33,981 nt of DNA from NCBI GenBank assembly GCA_002474345.1, contig DKQD01000105.1:1-33981 (forward strand), in the 5' to 3' direction. The notes beneath the pieces are model-generated. The model did not search any database, had not been told where the DNA came from, and was given only the letters and a program-made list of their open reading frames with translations. The DNA is from Bacteriovoracaceae bacterium UBA7317. GTDB taxonomy: Bacteria; Bdellovibrionota; Bacteriovoracia; Bacteriovoracales; Bacteriovoracaceae. A program made the position numbers and the translations under genes. Positions 8,533 to 14,983 of this stretch are shown here, piece after piece (position 1 is the first letter of the stretch; the number at the start of each line of letters is the position of its first letter).

Positions 8533-8811
8533 AAATGGACCAAAAAGAGGTTTAATAAATTCTTCACCCTTATTTAGAGTGCTTTGAAGAAGTTCAATAA
8601 CTTGCTCAAGCCACGTATTCATGAACTCGAGGGCCCCATAATTATTTACTTGAGATAAAAGAAATTGAATCATCTCCTCAAAATAAGTCATATAAACATT
8701 CAAGCCTAGCTTGTTTAATACATAACTCCACCAACTATCCACTTCCTCAATATCTTGTCCCGCATTAGTTACAACAAAAAGAGGGTTCTTTTTTTTAGCT
8801 TTTTCCGTCAT
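8518..8811 (-). CDS. Unknown 97-residue protein translationally coupled to ParA
   Basis: Not a family I recognise. The product opens with a lysine-rich start (MTEKAKKKNPLFVVTNAGQD), then looks helical and amphipathic, with many aromatic residues (SWWSYVLNKL, VYMTYFEEMI, NTWLEQVIELL) and a Pro-Phe-rich end. There is no membrane segment and no DNA-binding motif visible. The frame extends upstream, but the ATG at 8811 overlaps the stop of the ParA gene in an ATGA arrangement (4-bp overlap), with GGAAAGAG just before it, so that start is chosen. Coupling implies the two proteins are made together and may interact. It is not ParB: it is far too short and lacks the ParB/Spo0J motifs. Confidence 0.75.
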   Translation of the reverse strand: MTEKAKKKNPLFVVTNAGQDIEEVDSWWSYVLNKLGLNVYMTYFEEMIQFLLSQVNNYGALEFMNTWLEQVIELLQSTLNKGEEFIKPLFGPFFSKP

Positions 8812-9683
8812 AAGCTCTTTCCTTCTTCCTTCCAAGTTTCTATAAGACCAGCAATATGTCTAAATTGACCTTGAAGTTTATCAAACTCTTTCCCTTTAAA
8901 CTCAAAAACTGACTTCTTTTCAGCTTGGCTTTTTACCAAAGAAGCTCTGTTATAAAAAGGGTCTACAACTTTAGGTACATCAAATTGTTCTTTGAGGTCA
9001 CCTAAAATTTTCTCCAAATCTTGTCCTTCTTGCTTTCTCCTATAGTCTACCAAGTTTGGTATGTGGGCCAAAATTGTTGGTGTCTCGGCGATTCCCATAT
9101 CTTCAATATTCTCGAGAACTCCATATAAATGGCCCAACCCTTTCCGAGAAAATTCATCAGGACGGAAAGGCACTAAAAGACCATCAGTAGCACATAAAAT
9201 ATTGACAACCAACAATCCAAGTGTGGGTGGCCCATCAATAACAACATAGTCATAAAAATTGAGAATATTACTCTTTTCTAAAAAGCGCTTTAAAATCAAC
9301 TGACGAGGTGAGGAAATTCCAGCAACAGAAAGCTCAAATCCAGATAACTCCTCTCCCGAGGGGAGGAGGTCAATGGTTTCTCCTCTCACAACAATATCCG
9401 TAAAAACCGAAGGTGTATGGAGGGCCTTCAATTCTCTAATTGAATTTATGAGAAGGTGGAAAATATTGTTATCCTTCTCGAGAGAAACGCCACCAGAGCA
9501 GAGAAGACTTAAGTTCGCTTGAGGGTCCATATCAATGCATAAAACCCTTTTTTCACCTTGCTTGGCCAACGCATGAGCGATATTAAAAGCCATGGTCGTT
9601 TTTCCAACTCCACCCTTTTGATTAAGAAGAGAAATAACTTTGCCTTTTGGCTTTGATTTATCTTTATTAAAAAAAAGTCCCAT
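8808..9683 (-). CDS. ParA/Soj-family (MinD-type deviant Walker) ATPase
   Basis: The 291-residue protein belongs to the ParA/MRP/MinD ATPases, which position DNA, protein clusters or cell machinery by ATP-dependent binding to nucleoid or membrane. The deviant Walker A motif is complete at residues 23-30 (KGGVGKTT), preceded by LLNQ. 'CIDMDPQANLS' and the Walker B region 'VVIDGPPTLGLL' follow, the latter matching the ParA consensus of IDxPPxLG. AGGGA lies 7 bases before the ATG. No parB gene or parS site is seen next to it. Instead a small unknown gene is translationally coupled downstream. It may therefore be an orphan ParA positioning something other than the chromosome. Confidence 0.9.
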   Translation of the reverse strand: MGLFFNKDKSKPKGKVISLLNQKGGVGKTTMAFNIAHALAKQGEKRVLCIDMDPQANLSLLCSGGVSLEKDNNIFHLLINSIRELKALHTPSVFTDIVVRGETIDLLPSGEELSGFELSVAGISSPRQLILKRFLEKSNILNFYDYVVIDGPPTLGLLVVNILCATDGLLVPFRPDEFSRKGLGHLYGVLENIEDMGIAETPTILAHIPNLVDYRRKQEGQDLEKILGDLKEQFDVPKVVDPFYNRASLVKSQAEKKSVFEFKGKEFDKLQGQFRHIAGLIETWKEEGKSL

Positions 9684-9950
9684 ACAATCATCCCTGTTGT
9701 TTTTGACTCAGTTTAGATTTTCGCCATACTAGCACATATGTTTCTTTTTTATAAGATTTAAACTCGATTATATTAATGCCCCTAAAGATTGGACAAAAAA
9801 AGAATATTTTTGAAGAAACAAAAGTTAAGTACATTGGAGTCGGTACTTAAATCGTTTTTTAAGGAGAAAAGTTTAATCACTTACCGATACAAACGACTGC
9901 TAATTTTGTAGAATTTAAACTCATATTAATCGTCCCATTTAGGATAGATA

Positions 9951-10829
9951 ATGAAACCTTTCTTTCTTCTCTTACTTACAATATTTTTCCTTATTCCTCA
10001 TACTCAAGCAGATGAAATGGTAAGGGTCCAGACTATTTCAAAAGACCGCCTTAATTTTGTTGTAGGTCTAGGGAAAGGAGACGGTATTATGGTTGGGCAA
10101 CAGTCCTTATTCTCAACAAGAAAAATCTCCCTTTCAGCAAGAGCAATTGAAGTTAGCAGATATTTTTCACTTTGGGAGCTTTCAGAAAAAGATAGCGTTG
10201 TCCCTTTTAAAAAGGGTCAAACCATTAGCTATAGTAAAAGGGTTAACTCTATTTTTCTTGAAATTCCTAGACTCTATAAACTCCAAGATGACTCATTCCA
10301 CAAAGAAAAAAACTACTGGTTAGGAAAATGGAATTATTCGCTAAGTCTTTCTGAGTCAGTTTCAGGGGCCAATTCAAATGATCAGTTACTAAGAACGGGA
10401 ACACACTTTGAAATTAATTATTTAAAAGATTGGACCACAAAGTTAGACTGGAGCTTCGGTGCCCGTTACGACCAGGAAGTTTCAAGAAGGCAAAACCCTG
10501 GGCTCGAAGTCCCCAACACTAAGTTTTTCGTCATTGGAGATCTCTATTATCACTTTTCCAGGGTTGGAGAATCTAAAGTTAACCCTTACCTGGGCTTGGG
10601 TGTTGGCATAGGATACTCAATCACTTCCATTAGCAGCAACATATCCAAAGGGTACGCAATGATTCTTCCTTCTATAAAGGGAGGCTTTCAAACAGAATTC
10701 GCTGAAAATAAATTCCTTCTCGCTGAGGCGACAATCGAATCCGTCAGCTCAACAGAGACTTTTCCTTCAGGGGTAGAGCAAAAAACGAGCACCCTTAATG
10801 CCAAAGCATCTCTTGGGTATAAGTTTTAA
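9951..10829 (+). CDS. Probable outer-membrane beta-barrel protein
   Basis: A 292-residue exported protein with a clear signal peptide (about 1-20, ending near HTQADE). A short domain follows that resembles a small beta fold ('VVGLGKGDGIMVGQQSLFS'). From about residue 120 the sequence alternates polar and hydrophobic residues in strand-like stretches such as YSLSLSES, THFEINYLK, WSFGARYDQEV, PYLGLGVGIGYSI, FLLAEATIES and ends in KASLGYKF. A terminal Phe after alternating residues is the usual barrel-assembly signal. AGGA lies 6 bases before the ATG. Its ligand or partner is unknown. It stands alone, divergent from parA and convergent with the dioxygenase gene. Confidence 0.75.
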   Translation: MKPFFLLLLTIFFLIPHTQADEMVRVQTISKDRLNFVVGLGKGDGIMVGQQSLFSTRKISLSARAIEVSRYFSLWELSEKDSVVPFKKGQTISYSKRVNSIFLEIPRLYKLQDDSFHKEKNYWLGKWNYSLSLSESVSGANSNDQLLRTGTHFEINYLKDWTTKLDWSFGARYDQEVSRRQNPGLEVPNTKFFVIGDLYYHFSRVGESKVNPYLGLGVGIGYSITSISSNISKGYAMILPSIKGGFQTEFAENKFLLAEATIESVSSTETFPSGVEQKTSTLNAKASLGYKF

Positions 10830-10841
10830 AAAGAAATGGTC

Positions 10842-11831
10842 TTACTTTAATAGCCCAATTTCTTTCAACCTTTGGAGAAGAAAGTCATTGGCCAAAATAT
10901 CTGGGTATTTGGCACCTTTTCCAACGCAGGAAGGAAGGCATTTTAAGACTGCTTCAGGGTTTGGGTGGACGAAAAAGGGCATAGAAAACCGAGAAGAGTT
11001 TTCAGAGTCAGGGTTTACAACTCTGTGAGTTGTAGCTGGGATCACATCATTGGTTAATCGAGAGAGCATATCACCTGAATCTACGACAATTTGATTAGAA
11101 GTACTTTCAACTGATAACCAGGTTCCATCCCTATCTTTTAACTGAAGGCCTGAGTCAGTAGCACCAACAAGCATAGTAATAAGGTTAATATCCTCATGTG
11201 CAGCAGCTCTAATCGAGTTTGTTGTATCATTACCATGCAGAGGTGGGTAATGGATGGCCCGAAGGATCGAATTACCATCTTGAATCATTTTACTAAAAAC
11301 ACCCGGCTCTAGGTCTAGAGCAATACCAAGAGCTTCCAAAAGTGATTTGCTTATTTCATCCAAAGTTTTATAAAGGTCTAGCATAACGGGCTTAAAGTCC
11401 TTTATCTCCGCGGGCCAAAGATTGGCATCATAAACTTTTTGATAAGGATGACTATCCGAAAGCTCTCTTCCAACATGCCAAAACTCTTTTAGGTCAGGGT
11501 ATTTGCTATCTTTGGCATGCTCTTTCAAAAAAGGAGTATAACCTCTTTGCCCACCATTTAAGGCAGCGTATTTTTCTTTCTCAGAAATTGGTAAAGAAAA
11601 GAATTCCACAACTTGCTTATAGGAGTCCTGAATCTGTTTTTCTTTTAGGGGGTGGTTATTCAGTATTATGAAACCGTAATCGACAAGACCTTCATACAAG
11701 CTTTCAACAAAGGAGGTTTTTTGAGAAGGACTTCCCTCTAGAAAAGATCTGAAATCTAACTCAGGAACCTTTCTCAATTTTAGGTTATCACTATTAAGCG
11801 GAGACTCTTGCATACGAGAGTTAACAGACAT
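10842..11831 (-). CDS. Isopenicillin-N-synthase-like 2-oxoglutarate/Fe(II) dioxygenase
   Basis: A 329-residue oxidoreductase of the isopenicillin N synthase / plant-type 2-oxoglutarate oxygenase family. The iron-binding triad is complete: His212-x-Asp214 in AAHEDINL and His269 in ATTHRVVNP. The Arg281-x-Ser283 co-substrate motif follows in SRFSMPFF. The N-terminal 'DYGFIILNNHPL' region matches the usual DIOX_N entry, and 'PPLHGND' and 'GLQLKDRDGTWLSV' fit the fold. The frame could begin at a GTG at 11873, but AGGAAGGA sits just before the ATG at 11831, so that start is used. No peptide synthetase or ethylene/antibiotic genes lie nearby. The substrate cannot be read from the sequence. Confidence 0.9.
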   Translation of the reverse strand: MSVNSRMQESPLNSDNLKLRKVPELDFRSFLEGSPSQKTSFVESLYEGLVDYGFIILNNHPLKEKQIQDSYKQVVEFFSLPISEKEKYAALNGGQRGYTPFLKEHAKDSKYPDLKEFWHVGRELSDSHPYQKVYDANLWPAEIKDFKPVMLDLYKTLDEISKSLLEALGIALDLEPGVFSKMIQDGNSILRAIHYPPLHGNDTTNSIRAAAHEDINLITMLVGATDSGLQLKDRDGTWLSVESTSNQIVVDSGDMLSRLTNDVIPATTHRVVNPDSENSSRFSMPFFVHPNPEAVLKCLPSCVGKGAKYPDILANDFLLQRLKEIGLLK

Positions 11832-11991
11832 TAATCCTTCCTTATTAATTGAAAACCTTGGCTTATCTCCCACACCTAGACAAGATAAGTCAAGATTTTT
11901 TCCAAGAAGTATAATTCATTTCCCAATGCAAGCTTTATTCTATATAAAAAGGAATAAAAACAAAGAATTAAACTGCTTCTTGGAGATGCTT

Positions 11992-12684
11992 ATGCCCTTC
12001 CCATGGGCCCTGATTTTCGCTACTTTGATCTCGTTGTCCTTTCAACTTGAGGCCTCTGATCAATTTTTTCAATCCAAAGGATCCTGGGTTCCAATCTCTG
12101 AAAAAGAGGGAATTAAAGTCTTTAAAATGGAACTTAGCAATAGCCCCCTCTTGGCCTTGAAGGCCCGTGGAACAATAAAAGCTTCCATAGAATCTCTCCT
12201 TTATATATTCAGGGATGTCAAAGGGTCTCTTGAATGGGCACCGCGTCTAGAGAAACGAAAAATATTAAAGAACATTTCTGAGAGTGAAGCCATTGTTTAT
12301 GAAGTGAGAAAGCTCCCTTGGCCTTGTCAAAGGAGGGACCTTATCCTCCACAATAAACTTCACTTTGATAAAAGCAAAAAGGCCCTTGTCCTTGTCACAA
12401 AGTCTCTTACGAATTACCCCCATGACCCTAAGCCAGAAGATATGGTGAGGGCCCATCTGTCCCACAGTGCCGTAACAATGAAACCTATAAACGATAAAGA
12501 AACAGATGTTGAGGTGACCATCCATGTAGACCCTCGGGGTCAAATTCCCTCCTGGATAGTCAACTTGATCCAAAAAAACTGGCCATACCGCTTTATAAAG
12601 GGAATGGAGACAAGGAGCTTCTCAATTACACCGATCTTAGGACCAGAGCTTCTCAATTTTGCTTCCTTAGCTAAACCTAACTAA
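11992..12684 (+). CDS. Exported START/lipid-transfer-like domain protein
   Basis: A 230-residue protein with a signal peptide (about 1-22, ending near LEASDQ), then a single START-like domain (about 28-225). The typical features are 'EGIKVFKMELSNSPLLALKARGTI' in pieces near the start, the central 'WAPRLEKRKIL', 'VYEVRKLPWPCQRRDLIL' resembling the conserved PWPxxxRD block of bacterial START proteins, and a 'MRAHLS-like' strand later. Such proteins hold a hydrophobic ligand in a cavity. The signal peptide puts it in the periplasm. The frame is open from 11926, but GGAG lies 6 bases before the ATG at 11992 and that start leaves a proper signal peptide. Its stop overlaps the convergent regulator gene by 4 bases. 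Confidence 0.82.
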   Translation: MPFPWALIFATLISLSFQLEASDQFFQSKGSWVPISEKEGIKVFKMELSNSPLLALKARGTIKASIESLLYIFRDVKGSLEWAPRLEKRKILKNISESEAIVYEVRKLPWPCQRRDLILHNKLHFDKSKKALVLVTKSLTNYPHDPKPEDMVRAHLSHSAVTMKPINDKETDVEVTIHVDPRGQIPSWIVNLIQKNWPYRFIKGMETRSFSITPILGPELLNFASLAKPN

Positions 12685-14033
12685 CGGTTAAAGGCCCTCT
12701 TTAAGGCTTCATGAGGTTTTTTAAAATTTCCTGAGGAATAGTTTTTATCTAAATCACCATGAATACTTTCCAAAAGCTCATGGGTGATCGGCTCCGTTAA
12801 TAGCCTGTGGGCAAACTCGTGGGATAGGATAAATATACAGCTTAAAGTTCCTATTTTACTTTTATTCAGACCTCTTGGAAATCCATCGCCATTAGGCCTC
12901 TCGTGATGCTCCCAAATAATATTACGAACATCTGGTGATAATTCTCCCAACCCCTCTACAACCTCACACGACTTTAGTGGATGAGAAAGAACCAGTTGCT
13001 TTTCTTCTGGTTTTAGCTGTTCAAAAGCCTTATCCGTTTTTTTACAAATTTTTGCAAGGTCATTGCTTTTAAGACTCACATCCTGCATTAGGGAGGCGTA
13101 GGATAACTTTTTATACGTTTCAGTCGTCGCCCACTCAGTCTCATTTGCGATAGCAGTGCTTATATAACATGTTAAGAGGCTAAGCTCATAAATATAGTTA
13201 TCCTTCTTGAGAATCGTCTTGAGTATAGAGGAAATTTTCTTATTTGACTTTATTGTGTTTAAGGTTGACTCGACAACACCGTGAGCTAGCTCAATTGCCC
13301 TCTCACCCATGCCCACGTAACGAAGACCTTCATGGATACTTTCTACTGAATCCATTTGAAGTTTAACTTTTTCAGTTTCATCGCCATCTCTGGTAGCGAG
13401 TTTTTCCATGACTTCAGACATCGCTGAATCCATGAAAGATTCATATTCATTTTCCTCAATGTAAAGGTACTTCACACCTTTAACAACAATGTTATAAATA
13501 AGCTCTTCAGAGATTTCATCGTCTTTATTTACAACTTTTAACATCTTGTTATCACCAATTTTTAAATGGGCGCCAACAAAACATTTATTAAAAGTTAAAA
13601 ACCTATCGATGGAAATTCTTTTGTAACCATCAATAACCTTTATTAGCTCCTTATTCATAACAAGCTTCATTTTTTCTAATAATTCTTCTTTTTTGAATGG
13701 CTTAGAAACAAGAGGAGAAAAATCGCCACTAAAAAGTCCACTTAACTCGGGAAGCTTTTCCACAACATCCTGATTTTCACCACAGACTAGTAGAAAAGGG
13801 ATATCTGGTCGATTCTCCTTAAGCCACTGATAAAGTTGCCCGCCGTCTCCACCCGGCATATAATAATCTGAAATGACAATATCTATTTCAGGATTCTCTT
13901 TTACAGCTTCAATACCATCTACGGAAGAGGAGCCTAAGATAGTTTCATTATCAAACTCAGACTCAATATACATCGCCATTATTTCAAGGTTGCTCTCATT
14001 ATCGTCTACAATGAGAATTTTTCCTTCGCTCAT
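12681..14033 (-). CDS. Response regulator with degenerate HD-GYP-like output domain
   Basis: The 450-residue protein begins with a receiver domain (1-120): acidic pair Asp10-Asp11, phospho-acceptor Asp56 in VISDYYMPG, and Lys111 in VSKPF. The usual Thr/Ser switch position reads Cys84. A linker region (about 130-205) resembles the N-terminal part of other HD-GYP proteins. The C-terminal domain (about 270-430) aligns with HD-GYP c-di-GMP phosphodiesterases, with 'HHERPNGDGFPRGL' at 376-389. Several metal-site residues are changed, however: the HD motif reads Gln317-Asp318, the first helix His reads Leu284, and the late Asp reads His405. It may bind rather than cut c-di-GMP. A ribosome-binding site (GGTGAG) precedes the ATG. 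Confidence 0.85.
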   Translation of the reverse strand: MSEGKILIVDDNESNLEIMAMYIESEFDNETILGSSSVDGIEAVKENPEIDIVISDYYMPGGDGGQLYQWLKENRPDIPFLLVCGENQDVVEKLPELSGLFSGDFSPLVSKPFKKEELLEKMKLVMNKELIKVIDGYKRISIDRFLTFNKCFVGAHLKIGDNKMLKVVNKDDEISEELIYNIVVKGVKYLYIEENEYESFMDSAMSEVMEKLATRDGDETEKVKLQMDSVESIHEGLRYVGMGERAIELAHGVVESTLNTIKSNKKISSILKTILKKDNYIYELSLLTCYISTAIANETEWATTETYKKLSYASLMQDVSLKSNDLAKICKKTDKAFEQLKPEEKQLVLSHPLKSCEVVEGLGELSPDVRNIIWEHHERPNGDGFPRGLNKSKIGTLSCIFILSHEFAHRLLTEPITHELLESIHGDLDKNYSSGNFKKPHEALKRAFNR

Positions 14034-14198
14034 AAAAGCTCACCCTTTGAGATATGCTGCTTATGCTTTAAATTCAACATTATTAAAGGAGAAGTGATTA
14101 CTTGGAAAAAAACTAGGTAAGCACCACTCCCTTTGGTATCAAATAATCATAACACTATTTGGATAAAGGGCCTAAGATTGAATTTTATTCCCAAACAC

Positions 14199-14666
14199 TT
14201 AAAGCTCTATATCTCCGGAAGTTCCTGACTCTTCCGAATGAATATCAACCAAAGCATCTGCATCAACTTTACCCATATTGAGGACATTAAAAAGAATTAA
14301 TTTTTCAGCAGCGATTCTTTGAGTAAAATACTTGTAAACTGGTTTTAATTCTTTAGTACAAAAACGATCTTCAAAATCTCGTAAGAGTTTTTTTCTTATC
14401 CAAAAGTAATCCACTCCATCTTCAACAGTTCTTCTAAATTTAAGCCTTACACCCTCTGCAAGACAATCATTACCACCAACAAGAACCCTTGCTCTAAATT
14501 TATAAAGAGACTTTCTCGGGGATCTTGATTTAGACTTCTCAATATCAAGAATTTCCAACACGCCTCTTTCCTCAGCATAACTTCCATCTATTGGACCAAT
14601 ATAGGAAGCTTGCGAAGGTCCATTTAGACCTAAACAAAAAACAAGCAAGACCATTAGCTTTTTCAT
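14199..14666 (-). CDS. Small secreted protein, unrecognised
   Basis: A 155-residue protein with a typical signal peptide (about 1-20, MKKLMVLLVFCLGLNGPSQA). The mature part is basic and charged, with strand-like segments such as GVLEILDIEKS, YKFRARVLVGG, RLKFRRTVEDGVDYFWIR and two Cys residues (in GNDCLAEG and DRFCTKEL) that could form a disulphide. The C-terminal end is acidic. I do not recognise the family. GGAG lies 7 bases before the ATG. It stands alone between the regulator gene and a long gene-free stretch. Confidence 0.65.
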   Translation of the reverse strand: MKKLMVLLVFCLGLNGPSQASYIGPIDGSYAEERGVLEILDIEKSKSRSPRKSLYKFRARVLVGGNDCLAEGVRLKFRRTVEDGVDYFWIRKKLLRDFEDRFCTKELKPVYKYFTQRIAAEKLILFNVLNMGKVDADALVDIHSEESGTSGDIEL

Positions 14667-14779
14667 GTTAAGACTCCAACTAAAAAATTTATTAATATTT
14701 ATTTTTATTCAATTAAAACTTATTTTTTCCTCTTACAAAATAACCTATTTCCCATCCTGATGGAAAGTATTAGGACAAG

Positions 14780-14893
14780 ATGACTATTCACGAACACTTT
14801 AATAAGCACAAATACGAAAAAGTCACTCCTGTTAAGGGACTTATCAATCCCTTTTTAAACCCTAAAAAAAAATGTCAATTGAGGAATTCTTAA
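14780..14893 (+). CDS. Possible small protein gene (37 residues)
   Basis: The frame reads from ATG at 14780 to TAA at 14893 and gives a basic 37-residue peptide starting MTIHEHFNKHKYEKV and ending in KKKCQLRNS. AGGA lies 4 bases before the ATG. It has no signal peptide or membrane segment and no recognisable motif. The presence of a strong plus-strand terminator about 60 bases downstream, otherwise unexplained, is the main support. It may equally be a non-coding small RNA. Confidence 0.3.
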   Translation: MTIHEHFNKHKYEKVTPVKGLINPFLNPKKKCQLRNS

Positions 14894-14954
14894 TATGTCA
14901 AAAACACACCTCTAGCATAAACACAGAGTGTTTTCTTGTCTGGTAGGCGCAATT

Positions 14955-14983
14955 ATTTCCCCCAAGGTTGGGGGAAATTTTTT
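14955..14983 (+). terminator. Rho-independent terminator on the plus strand
   Basis: ATTTCCCCCAA (14955-14965) and TTGGGGGAAAT (14968-14978) form a perfect 11-bp stem (with a two-base centre, so realistically 9-10 bp and a small loop). It is followed by a run of six T (14978-14983). The T-run is only on the plus strand, where the neighbouring long genes do not read. The minus-strand side has only ATAATT. It directly abuts the stop codon of the cyclase gene. Confidence 0.75.

Larger units (their letters stand above)
14667..14983. other. 317-base spacer with an orphan plus-strand transcription unit
   Basis: No long gene lies here. Both neighbours read on the minus strand, yet the spacer ends in a strong terminator that works on the plus strand (14955-14983). 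It also contains a 37-codon plus-strand frame with a ribosome-binding site (14780-14893) and a weaker hairpin inside that frame (GGGA/TCCC followed by five T, about 14838-14855). Together these suggest a small RNA or small protein gene transcribed on the plus strand. No convincing promoter was identified. Confidence 0.5.

Noticed and set aside
9776..9850. A 24-codon plus-strand frame (MPLKIGQKK...) in the spacer before the barrel gene.
   Set aside because: No ribosome-binding site, no motif and no terminator after it. It is too short to support.
9684..9950. Promoters in the divergent region between parA and the barrel gene.
   Set aside because: Several AT-rich hexamers resemble -10 boxes (for example TAGTAT on the minus strand), but none has a well-spaced -35 box, so I do not list them.
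14112..14135. Partial GGTAAGCACC motif similar to the element after the coiled-coil gene.
   Set aside because: The matching arm is incomplete, so no hairpin forms. Two short AT-rich matches are not enough to claim a dispersed repeat.
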